Shown here one piece after another: positions 1 through 7,748 of a stretch of DNA of 64,000 bases. The stretch spans positions 1,302,001 to 1,366,000 of the forward strand of contig NZ_JAYSGI010000001.1 in the NCBI RefSeq assembly GCF_041912895.1, read 5' to 3'. Within the stretch, counting starts at the first letter, position 1; every line of letters begins with the position of its first letter. The notes beneath the pieces were generated by a model. The model made no database searches. It saw only the letters and a program-made list of their open reading frames with translations, and was not told where the DNA came from. The stretch comes from Pelagerythrobacter sp041912895. GTDB lineage: Bacteria > Pseudomonadota > Alphaproteobacteria > Sphingomonadales > Sphingomonadaceae. The position numbers and the translations under genes are program-made.

Positions 1-107
1 TCGATCGCGGCGCCGTTCTTCTGTGCCAGCAGATCGCGATAGGCGACGTCGGGCGCTGTAGCTCCTTGAGCCATCAACACCACGGCCGCGATAGTTACGA
101 GCGCCAT
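1..107 (-). CDS. Partial secreted TPR-like protein, N-terminus only
   Basis: Only the first 35 codons are present; the gene runs off the left edge. The ATG at 107 is preceded by GGGAGAAG, a good ribosome site. The peptide begins with a short hydrophobic stretch ending around Ala-Gln-Gly-Ala, which looks like a cleavable signal, then DVAYRDLLAQKNGAAID. From memory this resembles small tetratricopeptide-repeat proteins found beside TonB receptors in sphingomonads. It is divergent from the lipoprotein gene at 374 and shares the AT-rich intergenic region with its Pho-box-like repeats. The family assignment rests on very few residues. Confidence 0.5.
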   Translation of the reverse strand, partial: MALVTIAAVVLMAQGATAPDVAYRDLLAQKNGAAI

Positions 108-173
108 TGTTCTTCTCCCACAGGTTCTCCGTATGGAAAATCTGCGCTCCGCCCCGGTCGAATGCAATAAAAA

Positions 174-260
174 TGTCATACTGTCACGCAATTGTAATAT
201 TCGCACCTTCACACTCACAGATTGTCATTTTTGTCGTCTTTAAGTCGTATTTATGTCTTT
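174..260 (+). promoter_or_regulatory. Pho-box-like 11-bp repeats
   Basis: In this AT-rich divergent intergenic region, CTGTCAC (181-187) and TTGTAAT (192-198) are spaced 11 nt apart, start to start, and TGTCAT lies just upstream at 174-179. A second group has GTC at 233, 244 and 255, again every 11 nt, inside T-rich sequence, with TTGTCAT at 222-228. PhoB sites are known as direct repeats of CTGTCAT-like units every 11 bp. I infer PhoB-type control of the lipoprotein/TonB-receptor operon and possibly of the divergent gene. Confidence 0.5.
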
Positions 261-373
261 GAAGAAAAAGGCATCTACGCAAAGAAACTGTCACGCACCG
301 GTCCTACTCGGCGAGTCGCGACTTCGAATTCGCGCTTTTTCCGATTCTCGGTTTTTTGAGGGGACCGCTCGCT

Positions 374-1951
374 GTGAAAACGCTTCAACGATCCATCGTA
401 CTCGGCTGCGGCCTGGTCATTCTGGCCGGCTGCGGTGCCGACGAAATTTCCTCGCCCGGCACCGGCGGCGACGTCATCATCAACCCGCCGGCCACGCCGC
501 CCCCCCCTCCCCCGCCGCCGCCTCCGCCGCCCGCATCGGTCTCGCCGGCGAGCGGCTGCCCGACCATCTCCGATCCGCAGGGCCTCACCGATGGCGGCAC
601 GATCACCGGGCCGACCGGCGAATATCGCATCTGCACGCTGCCCGCGCGCTTCAACGCCTCGTCCACGCTGCCTTATGTCGAAGGCCTGCTCTACCAGCTC
701 AACGGCCGCGTCGATGTCGGCACCGACGGGGGCCCGGCGCCCGACGCTTCGGACGGCGCGGACGACACCAACGTGACGCTGACGGTCGAGCCGGGCGCGA
801 TGTTCTACGCCAGCGGCGCGGCATTCCTGAACGTCAACCGCGGCAACCAGATCAACGCGGTCGGCACGGCCGAAATGCCGATCATCTTCACCAGCCGCGA
901 CAACGTGCTAGGCCTGAACAACGAGAATTCGTCGGGCCAGTGGGGCGGCGTCGTGCTCTCGGGGCGCGCGCCGGTGACCGACTGCACCGTCGCGCCGAAC
1001 GCCACGCCCGGCTCGGTCAACTGCGAACGTCAGGTCGAAGGCGCGGCGCAGCCGGCGATCTTCGGCGGGGCGACCGACGACGACAGCTCGGGCGTGATGC
1101 AATATGTCCAAATCCGCTATTCGGGCTTCGTCCTCTCGGGCGACAACGAACTGCAGTCGCTCACCACCGGCGGCACCGGCACGGGCACCGAACTTGACCA
1201 CATCATGAGCTTCAACAGCTCGGACGACGGGGTCGAATTCTTCGGCGGCTACGCCAACGTCAAGAACCTGATCGTGGTCGGTTCGGAAGACGATGCGCTC
1301 GACACCGACACCGGCGTCCAGGCCAACCTGCAATACGTGATCGCCGTCAGCCGCGCCGGGGCCGGAGACACGATCATCGAGGCCGACTCGACCAACGTGA
1401 ACATCGAGAACACCCCGCGCCAGAACACGCAGATCTCGAACGCGACGTTCGTCTACAACGGCTCGGCCGGCGATCAGGCGATCCGGCTCCGCGGCGGTAC
1501 GGACTATGCGATCGTCAACTCGGTCCTGGTCGATCAGACGGGCGCCACGCCGTGCCTGCGCATCGACGATGCCGAGACGATCCGTCCGGCCAATGCTGGC
1601 CTGGACGATGCCGGCCCGCCGGTGTTCAACTCGTTCGTGGTCGATTGCGCGACCCCGTTCCGCGACGGCGGCAGCGTTACCGCGGCGCAGGCCGAAGCGA
1701 TCTTCGATGCCGGGGCGAGCAACAATTCGGCCTTCACCAGCACGCTATCGATGACCTTCATCAACGGCACCAACGAGAGCGGCGTACCGGCGTTCGATCC
1801 GACCGCGCTGTCGAGCTTCTTCGACAACGTCGACTACATCGGCGCGGTCCGCGACGATGCCGACACCTGGTACGCGGGCTGGACCTGCAATTCGGCGACG
1901 GCGACGTTCGATCCCGATGGCAGCGATTGCAGCTCGCTGCCGATCTACTGA
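374..1951 (+). CDS. Outer-membrane lipoprotein with proline linker and beta-helix-like body
   Basis: 525 residues. I chose the GTG at 374 because GAGGGGA lies about 10 nt upstream; a TTG at 356 is in frame but lacks such a site. The N-terminus is a lipoprotein signal with lipobox LAGC (Cys20), followed by a run of about 12 prolines near residues 43-54 that probably serves as a flexible linker. The rest is rich in Asn, Gly, Asp and Ser with repeating short hydrophobic strands, the texture of a parallel beta-helix or other extracellular beta fold; several cysteines could pair. It precedes a TonB-dependent receptor by 115 nt, so it is probably its surface partner. The ligand is unknown; phosphate compounds are inferred from the upstream Pho-box-like repeats. 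Confidence 0.75.
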   Translation: MKTLQRSIVLGCGLVILAGCGADEISSPGTGGDVIINPPATPPPPPPPPPPPPASVSPASGCPTISDPQGLTDGGTITGPTGEYRICTLPARFNASSTLPYVEGLLYQLNGRVDVGTDGGPAPDASDGADDTNVTLTVEPGAMFYASGAAFLNVNRGNQINAVGTAEMPIIFTSRDNVLGLNNENSSGQWGGVVLSGRAPVTDCTVAPNATPGSVNCERQVEGAAQPAIFGGATDDDSSGVMQYVQIRYSGFVLSGDNELQSLTTGGTGTGTELDHIMSFNSSDDGVEFFGGYANVKNLIVVGSEDDALDTDTGVQANLQYVIAVSRAGAGDTIIEADSTNVNIENTPRQNTQISNATFVYNGSAGDQAIRLRGGTDYAIVNSVLVDQTGATPCLRIDDAETIRPANAGLDDAGPPVFNSFVVDCATPFRDGGSVTAAQAEAIFDAGASNNSAFTSTLSMTFINGTNESGVPAFDPTALSSFFDNVDYIGAVRDDADTWYAGWTCNSATATFDPDGSDCSSLPIY

Positions 1952-1965
1952 TCGCATGACGAACC

Positions 1966-2001
1966 GGGGAGGCGTCTCGCTCGCGGGCGAGCCGCCTCCC
2001 C
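1966..2001 (+). other. Intercistronic hairpin
   Basis: GGGGAGGCG (1966-1974) pairs with CGCCTCCCC (1993-2001), and the interior can extend the stem (CTCGC with GCGAG). No T-run follows, so this is not a standard terminator. Between the lipoprotein stop and the receptor start it could stabilise or process the mRNA and set the ratio of the two products. Confidence 0.5.
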
Positions 2002-2066
2002 GCACTTTCGGGCCGCGCGCCCGCCGAACGATTTTTCGAACGTCCACACGAAGGGGGTCACCCACC

Positions 2067-4772
2067 ATGTCCACTGGCAAGCAGTTGGCGGGGCTGCTTC
2101 TGCTCACCACCGCACTCACCTTTCCCGGCGCCGCACTGGCGCAGGGGACCGTCGGTTCGCCCGGCACCGGTGCGCAGGGAACCCCGGATCCCGAAAGCGA
2201 CGAGAACTTGGCGAGCCAGGCACAAGGCGTCGAGGAAACGGCAGAGCAGCAGCCCGACGAAGCGGAAATCTCCATCCCCGGCGGCGGCAACGAGATCGTC
2301 GTCACCGGCCGCCGCACGCAGGACGTGACGCGCAGTTCGACCCAGGTCGTCTCGGTCCTGACCAGCGAGCAGATCGCCCGGACCGGCGAAGGCGACATCG
2401 CGGGCGCGCTCGGCCGCGTGACCGGCCTCTCGGTGCAGGGGCAAGGCTTCGTCTACGTCCGCGGGCTCGGCGACCGCTATTCGCTCGCACTGCTCAACGG
2501 GCTGCCGCTGCCCAGCCCGCAGCCGCTGAGCCGCGTCGTCCCGCTCGACATCTTCCCGACCGACGTGGTCGCATCCAGCCTGGTGCAGAAGACCTATTCG
2601 GCCAACTTCCCCGGCGAATTCGGCGGCGGCGTCATCAACCTGACCACGCGCGCGATCCCCGAGGAAAGCTTCCTCGAGATCAGCGCCGGGATCAGCGGCG
2701 ACGAACAGACGACCTTCTCGGGCGGGATCGACTATTACGGCTCGGATTTCGACTGGGTCGGCTTCGACGACGGGACGCGCGACGTGCCGCCCGCGCTGCG
2801 CGATTTCTTCGACAGCGGCCTCCGGATCAACGATCTCGCGGTCGACCAGCAGGCGATCGCCAAGCAGCTCGGCAATCCTAACCTCGTGCTGACCCAGCGC
2901 GTGGACGAGCTGCCCGTCAACTGGTCCGCAGGGCTGACCGCGGGCACGTCGTTCCCGGTATTCTCCGACGGGCAGTTCGGCGTGATCGCGACCGCCGGGA
3001 TCAGCAACAAGTGGCGCAACCGCTCGATCGTGTCGCAGACCGCGGTCAACGCCGACCTCGATCTCGATACCGATTTCCGCGATTTCGTGACCGACAACCG
3101 GATGCTGGTGAACGGCCTGCTCGGGTTCGGGCTCGAGGTCGGCGACCATCGCTTCCGCTGGACCAACCTCTACATCCGCGACACCCTGAAGCAATCGCGG
3201 CTCGCCCTCGGCGACGACTTCCAGGATGGCGATACCGAGTTCCAGCAGGATACCGCGTGGTACGAGCGGCAGCTGATCGACAGCCAGATCGTCGCCGAGC
3301 TCGAGTTCGGCGAGCTCGATGTCGACCTGCGCGGCGGCTACGCGCAGACGCAGCGCGACGCGCCATACGAATACAGCTTCACCTACGTGCGGACGAACAA
3401 CGCCAACGATCCGCTGGGCGATCTGTTCGTCAACGTGCTCGACCGCCAACGCGGCAGCGCCTCGGTGGCGTTCTCCGACCTCAAGGAAGACCTGTGGTAC
3501 GGCGGGATCGACGTCGGCTACGCGTTGACCGACTGGCTGCGGCTCACCGCGGGCTACGCCTACACCGATACCGACCGCTATTCGGAACGGCGCGAGTTCC
3601 TGTTCGATGCCGACACCGGGTTCGACGATGCGGTCGGCGCGCTGCGGCCCGACCTGCTGCTCGGCGACGCGGTGATCGAATACTACGGCATCGGCCTGAT
3701 CGAGACGACGCAGTCCGACCCGGCCTTCGCCGCCGGGCTGGAGATCCAGGCCGGATACGTTCAGTCGCGGATCAACCCGGTCGAAGGCGTCACCTTCGAT
3801 CTCGGCGTGCGCTACGAAGACGCGCGGCAGAGCGTCGATCCGGTTGAGGTCTTCGCCGCGCCGACCAATTCGGGCAGCTCGACGCTGCTGGAGAACGATT
3901 ACTACCTGCCGGCGGGCACGATCACCTGGGAAGTCACCGACGCGCTCCAGGCGCGGCTCAGCGCTTCGAAGACGATCGCGCGGCCGCAGTTTCGCGAGCT
4001 GATCTTCCAGACCTACTACGACCCGGAAACCAACCGCCAGTTCAACGGCAATCCGCTGCTCGTCGACAGCGAGCTGACCAACCTCGAAGGCCGGCTCGAA
4101 TACTACTTCGGCAACGGCAACCGCGTGTCGCTGGCGGGCTTTTACAAGGACATCGAGCGCCCGATCGAGGTTTTCTCGGCCTTTTCGGACAACGTCCAGG
4201 TCAGCGGCTTCGCCAATGCCCCCAAGGCGCAGCTTTACGGCGCCGAGTTCGAATTCCAGTACAACCACGACCTGATCGACTGGGGCGGCTGGTTCGAAAG
4301 CAAGCGCGCGATCGCGGTGGCGAACTACACCTACACCGATTCGCAGATCGAAGTGGCCGAGGGCAATACCACGAGTGTGTTCCCGAGCGGGGCGCGCCCG
4401 GCGACCGACTTCTTCCGCGACGGGGTGCCGCTCACCGGACAGTCGGACCATCTGGTCAACCTGCAGTTGGGGCTGGAGGACACCGACCGGCTGCAGCAGT
4501 TCACCTTCCTCGTCTCCTACGCGAGCGAACGGGTGACCGCACGCGGCACGTCCAGCCTGCCCGATATCGTCGAGGATCCGGGGCTGCGGGTCGATTTCGT
4601 CTATCGCCAGGAACTCGACGTGTTCCGCGTGCCGGTCGAAGTGAAGCTGGAAGCGCGCAACATCTTCGGCCGCGACCACTTCGAATATCAGTCGAACGGG
4701 ACCAACCGGATCGAGATCAACAGTTACGAGGTGGGCCAGAGCTTCGCCTTGTCGCTGTCGACCGAATTCTGA
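2067..4772 (+). CDS. TonB-dependent receptor
   Basis: 901 residues. The ATG at 2067 has AAGGGGG 9 nt upstream and starts a clear signal peptide ending in GAALAQ, which outranks the longer open frame upstream. After an acidic, low-complexity linker comes the TonB-box-like EIVVTGRR, then a plug domain (about residues 75-210, with VRGLGDRYSLALLNG and FGGGVINLTTR), then a long beta-barrel that ends in phenylalanine (STEF), as expected for outer-membrane assembly. Such receptors import scarce ligands using proton-motive force transmitted by TonB-ExbBD. The upstream lipoprotein, the Pho-box-like repeats and the adjacent PhoB-like gene suggest a phosphate-containing ligand, but no residue proves this. 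Confidence 0.93.
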   Translation: MSTGKQLAGLLLLTTALTFPGAALAQGTVGSPGTGAQGTPDPESDENLASQAQGVEETAEQQPDEAEISIPGGGNEIVVTGRRTQDVTRSSTQVVSVLTSEQIARTGEGDIAGALGRVTGLSVQGQGFVYVRGLGDRYSLALLNGLPLPSPQPLSRVVPLDIFPTDVVASSLVQKTYSANFPGEFGGGVINLTTRAIPEESFLEISAGISGDEQTTFSGGIDYYGSDFDWVGFDDGTRDVPPALRDFFDSGLRINDLAVDQQAIAKQLGNPNLVLTQRVDELPVNWSAGLTAGTSFPVFSDGQFGVIATAGISNKWRNRSIVSQTAVNADLDLDTDFRDFVTDNRMLVNGLLGFGLEVGDHRFRWTNLYIRDTLKQSRLALGDDFQDGDTEFQQDTAWYERQLIDSQIVAELEFGELDVDLRGGYAQTQRDAPYEYSFTYVRTNNANDPLGDLFVNVLDRQRGSASVAFSDLKEDLWYGGIDVGYALTDWLRLTAGYAYTDTDRYSERREFLFDADTGFDDAVGALRPDLLLGDAVIEYYGIGLIETTQSDPAFAAGLEIQAGYVQSRINPVEGVTFDLGVRYEDARQSVDPVEVFAAPTNSGSSTLLENDYYLPAGTITWEVTDALQARLSASKTIARPQFRELIFQTYYDPETNRQFNGNPLLVDSELTNLEGRLEYYFGNGNRVSLAGFYKDIERPIEVFSAFSDNVQVSGFANAPKAQLYGAEFEFQYNHDLIDWGGWFESKRAIAVANYTYTDSQIEVAEGNTTSVFPSGARPATDFFRDGVPLTGQSDHLVNLQLGLEDTDRLQQFTFLVSYASERVTARGTSSLPDIVEDPGLRVDFVYRQELDVFRVPVEVKLEARNIFGRDHFEYQSNGTNRIEINSYEVGQSFALSLSTEF

Positions 4773-4796
4773 CCACGCTGAAAGACCACCCTGACT

Positions 4797-4825
4797 GGGC
4801 CGCCCGTGCGGGCGGCCCGTCTTTT
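4797..4825 (+). terminator. Rho-independent terminator after the TonB receptor
   Basis: A GC-rich stem (4797-4806 with 4809-4818, the innermost pairs probably open as a loop) is followed by GTCTTTTT. The T-run is on the plus strand, so it ends the lipoprotein/receptor transcript just before the convergent regulator gene. Confidence 0.85.
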
Positions 4826-4830
4826 TCGCC

Positions 4831-5505
4831 TCAGGGCGCGTCGAAGACGTAGCCGAGCGAACGGACGGTGCGCAGCGGATCGCCCGCACCGGCGGCCTTC
4901 AGCGCGCGGCGCAGGCGGCCGATCCAAACATCGACCGTGCGTTCGTCGATCGGTGGATCGAGCTTGCCGAGCCCGCCGATCAGGTCGGCGCGCGAATGCA
5001 CCCGGTTGGGATTTTCGGCGAAGAAGCGAAGCAGGCGAAACTCGTTCGGACGCAGCCGGATCGCCTGCCCCGCCCAGCGCGCCTGGAGCGCGGTGAGATC
5101 GATCGACAGGTCGCCGAGTTCGATCCGCTGCGTCGAACGATGTCCGGGCCGGTGCGACTGCAGCGCGAGCACCCGGTCGAGTACCGACCGCCGATCGAGC
5201 GGCCCGATCATGTAATCGTCCGCGCCGGCGCGCAGAGCCCGCCGGCGATCTTCGGCGTCGTCGCTTTCGAGGACCATCGTCACGTGGGCTTCGCCGGTTC
5301 GCGGATCGGCACGCAGGCGACGGCACATCTCCAGCCCGGCGAGGTCGTCCAGCACCCAGTCGACGAATGCCCAGATCGGCCCTTCGACCAGTTGCCGCGG
5401 CCCATCGGCATGGAGCCGCGTGAAGACGAAGCGCATGCCGTCGTGCTCGAAGTCGTCGAGCGTGTCGGCCAGCCCGTCGGTCAGGAAAATGGTGATGACG
5501 CCCAC
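4831..5505 (-). CDS. PhoB/OmpR-type response regulator with atypical receiver
   Basis: 224 residues. The C-terminal half (about 128-222) is a winged-helix DNA-binding domain very like that of PhoB, with NEFRLLRFF, RTVDVWIGRLRRAL and VRSLGYVF. The N-terminal half is a poorly conserved receiver: Asp49 in VDWVL could be the phosphorylation site, but the usual Lys near the end of the domain is replaced by Gly101 (ADDYMIGP), and the acidic pair near the start is weak. Phosphorylation-dependent switching may therefore be lost or altered. No kinase gene is adjacent. It is convergent with the TonB receptor, whose operon has Pho-box-like repeats, so it may be that operon's regulator. Confidence 0.85.
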   Translation of the reverse strand: MGVITIFLTDGLADTLDDFEHDGMRFVFTRLHADGPRQLVEGPIWAFVDWVLDDLAGLEMCRRLRADPRTGEAHVTMVLESDDAEDRRRALRAGADDYMIGPLDRRSVLDRVLALQSHRPGHRSTQRIELGDLSIDLTALQARWAGQAIRLRPNEFRLLRFFAENPNRVHSRADLIGGLGKLDPPIDERTVDVWIGRLRRALKAAGAGDPLRTVRSLGYVFDAP

Positions 5506-5624
5506 GCGGGATCCCCTTGCCCCGCCCGATTGCCGCAGCCTTGTGACGGGTTGGTGACAAATCCCGATCGGGAAAACGCGGCGCGCGGGCGGAACTGTGC
5601 CAGTGGCGAGACGTAGAGTTCGCG

Positions 5625-6386
5625 ATGAAGGGAGAAATCGAGCGCTACCCCCTGACGGGACGATTCCTGATGGGGCGACTGCGCCATGCGCTGTCCGATC
5701 GCGAGAAGGATATTCTCGAAGATGCGGTAAGCGATCTGCGCGAATATCCGGACGGCCACCGTATCCTGGCGCGGGGCGAGTTGTGCCATCGCAGCACGAT
5801 CCTGATCGAGGGTTTCATCAATCGGTCGATCTTCGAAAACGGCCGGCGCTATATCGTCGGGATTCAGGTGCCGGGCGATTTCGTCGACCTGCACGGGTTT
5901 GCGCTGAAGCGGCTCGATCACGATATCGTCACCGCCGGACCGGCCCGGATCGGCCTGATCGATCATGCCCGGCTGAACGAACTGATGGCGAGCGAACCGC
6001 ACCTCTCGCGCCTGTTCTGGTTCTCGACCCTGCTCGATGCGGCGCTGCACCGGCAATGGGTGCTCAAGCTCGAACAGCTCAAGGCCAATCGGCGCGTCGC
6101 GCATCTGATGGCGGAACTCTGGCATCGCCTCGCCATGGTCGGGCTGGCGGGCCCGACCGGCTTCCGCTCGCCGTTGACGCAGATCGATCTCGCTGACATG
6201 TGCGGCACCACGCCGGTTCACATGAACCGCGCGATCGGAGAACTGCGCCGCCTCGACGTGGCGGATTTCCGGCGCGGTACGGTGAGTTTCGACGATCGCG
6301 CGAAGCTCGAACGGCACGGCGATTTCGATGCGACCTATCTCTACGGAGAGGGCGCGCTTCATATCGGAAACGAGCTTCGGGAATAG
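5625..6386 (+). CDS. Crp/Fnr-family transcriptional regulator
   Basis: 253 residues. The N-terminal part (about 20-140) has the beta-roll pattern of the cyclic-nucleotide-binding fold (GHRILARGELCHRSTILIEG, IVGIQVPGDFVDLHG), then a long dimerisation helix, then a helix-turn-helix near 185-215 (TQIDLADMCGTTPVHMNRAI). It lacks the clustered N-terminal cysteines of true Fnr. The ligand cannot be told from sequence. Sphingomonads carry several regulators of this type. It is divergent from the PhoB-like gene and lies 68 nt upstream of ribB; that gap holds two operator-like palindromes, so it may be co-regulated with ribB. Confidence 0.85.
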   Translation: MKGEIERYPLTGRFLMGRLRHALSDREKDILEDAVSDLREYPDGHRILARGELCHRSTILIEGFINRSIFENGRRYIVGIQVPGDFVDLHGFALKRLDHDIVTAGPARIGLIDHARLNELMASEPHLSRLFWFSTLLDAALHRQWVLKLEQLKANRRVAHLMAELWHRLAMVGLAGPTGFRSPLTQIDLADMCGTTPVHMNRAIGELRRLDVADFRRGTVSFDDRAKLERHGDFDATYLYGEGALHIGNELRE

Positions 6387-6393
6387 AGGCGGT

Positions 6394-6443
6394 AATCACA
6401 TTGCAATGTGATTCCTGTCTTGCGCCGTCACATGTCGATGTGT
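6394..6443 (+). promoter_or_regulatory. Two matching palindromic operators upstream of ribB
   Basis: The first is a perfect 20-bp palindrome, AATCACATTGCAATGTGATT (6394-6413). The second, TCACAT-GTCG-ATGTGT (6428-6443), shares the same TCACAT-N4-ATGTG core. Their centres are 32 bp apart, three helical turns, so two bound dimers would sit on the same DNA face. The second site ends 11 nt before the ribB start codon, a position expected for repression. The binding protein could be the helix-turn-helix at the RibB N-terminus or the upstream Crp-family protein. Confidence 0.6.
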
Positions 6444-6454
6444 ATCTCCTCGGC

Positions 6455-7735
6455 ATGACCGACACGACCACCACGACCGTCAAGCGCAAGATTCACGAAC
6501 TCGTCGACGCCGGCAAGATGTCGCGCGCCGGCATCGCCCGTGCGGCGGGCCTCCATGCGAATTCGCTACGCGACTGCGGCGAAGACAGCTGGAACCCCAC
6601 CTCGGAAACGCTGGAGAAGCTCGCCGCATTCCTGCGGGACAACGACGATCGCCCGGTGCTCGCCACGATCGAGGAGATCATCGACGAAGCCCGCAACGGG
6701 CGGATGTTCATTCTCGTCGACGACGAAGACCGCGAGAACGAAGGCGATCTCGTTATTCCGGCGCAGATGGCGACCCCGGCGGCGATCAACTTCATGGCGA
6801 CCCACGGCCGCGGCCTGATCTGCCTGTGCCTCGACCGCAAGCGGGTCGAGAGCCTCGGGCTCGAACCGATGAGCCGCAACAACCGCGAATCGATGCAGAC
6901 CGCCTTCACCGTCTCGATCGAAGCGAAGGAGGGCGTCACCACCGGCATATCCGCCGCCGACCGCGCGCGCACCGTGTCCGTGGCAATCGACGCGGGTAAG
7001 GGAGCGGACGATATCGTGAGCCCCGGCCACGTGTTCCCGCTGGCCGCGCGCGACGGCGGCGTGCTGGTCCGCTCCGGCCACACCGAAGCCGCGGTGGACA
7101 TTTCGCGCCTTGCCGGTCTCAATCCCTCTGGCGTTATCTGTGAGATCATGAACGACGACGGCTCGATGGCGCGTCTCGACGACCTCATCGCCTTCGCCCG
7201 CCGCCACGAGCTCAAGATCGGCACGATCCGCGATCTCATCGCCTACCGCCTGCGCAACGATCACCTCGTCGAACAGGTGAGCGAGAGCAGCCTGGAATCC
7301 GATTACGGCGGCACCTGGCGCGCGATGACCTATCGCAGCAAGGTTTCCGGTGTAACGCATGTGGTGCTGCAAAAGGGCCATATCGACCCCGCTCAGCCGA
7401 CGCTGGTGCGCATGCACGCGATCTCGATCTTCGACGACGTGCTGGGCCAGACCGGGCCGCGCAAGCGCCAGCTCCAGCGCTCGATGGCCGCGATCGGCGA
7501 GCGCGGCTCGGGCCTGATCGTGCTGATCATGGCCGACCGGCCGGAGAAACTGCAGGCCGAGATCGGCCGCCGCCCGCACCCCGACGGCGAATTGCGCGAC
7601 TACGGCATCGGCGCGCAGATCCTCGTCGATCGCGGGGTGAGCGAGATGGTCCTGTTGTCGGACAACGACCGCACCGTCGTCGGCCTCGAAGGCTACGGCC
7701 TCAAGGTCGTCGGCCGCGAGGCGATCCCGGCCTGA
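6455..7735 (+). CDS. ribB: 3,4-dihydroxy-2-butanone 4-phosphate synthase, HTH-fused, with degenerate GCH-II-like domain
   Basis: 426 residues. The middle domain (about 69-270) makes 3,4-dihydroxy-2-butanone 4-phosphate from ribulose 5-phosphate in riboflavin synthesis; its signatures are present: DDEDRENEGD (89-98), THGRGLIC, ISAADRA and GHVFPLAARDGGVLVRSGHTEA. The C-terminal domain (about 290-426) has the GTP cyclohydrolase II fold pattern, but the Cys-rich zinc motif is replaced by FDDVLGQTGPRKRQLQRS, so that activity is probably absent, like proteins described as RibBX. Residues 9-60 form an added helix-turn-helix (MSRAGIARAAGLHANSLRD), unusual for this enzyme. The ATG at 6455 is preceded by two palindromes and no strong ribosome site. 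Autoregulation is a plausible inference. Confidence 0.93.
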   Translation: MTDTTTTTVKRKIHELVDAGKMSRAGIARAAGLHANSLRDCGEDSWNPTSETLEKLAAFLRDNDDRPVLATIEEIIDEARNGRMFILVDDEDRENEGDLVIPAQMATPAAINFMATHGRGLICLCLDRKRVESLGLEPMSRNNRESMQTAFTVSIEAKEGVTTGISAADRARTVSVAIDAGKGADDIVSPGHVFPLAARDGGVLVRSGHTEAAVDISRLAGLNPSGVICEIMNDDGSMARLDDLIAFARRHELKIGTIRDLIAYRLRNDHLVEQVSESSLESDYGGTWRAMTYRSKVSGVTHVVLQKGHIDPAQPTLVRMHAISIFDDVLGQTGPRKRQLQRSMAAIGERGSGLIVLIMADRPEKLQAEIGRRPHPDGELRDYGIGAQILVDRGVSEMVLLSDNDRTVVGLEGYGLKVVGREAIPA

Positions 7736-7748
7736 CTACATCGCCCGA

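Noticed and set aside
481..540. Run of C and CCG repeats as a microsatellite
   Set aside because: It encodes the poly-proline linker of the lipoprotein in frame; it is possibly a slippage hotspot but not a separate element.
2058..4889. A 2.8-kb open frame antisense to the TonB receptor, and similarly long antisense or alternative frames over 13.1-17.4 kb and 19.0-23.5 kb
   Set aside because: High GC keeps alternative frames open. Their translations are Arg/Ala/Asp-rich with no domain, while the receptor, oxoprolinase and permease frames have clear motifs.
6394..6413. Classical CRP site in the ribB palindrome
   Set aside because: The half-sites are in the reverse arrangement (TCACA then TGTGA), so it is not the standard TGTGA-N6-TCACA.
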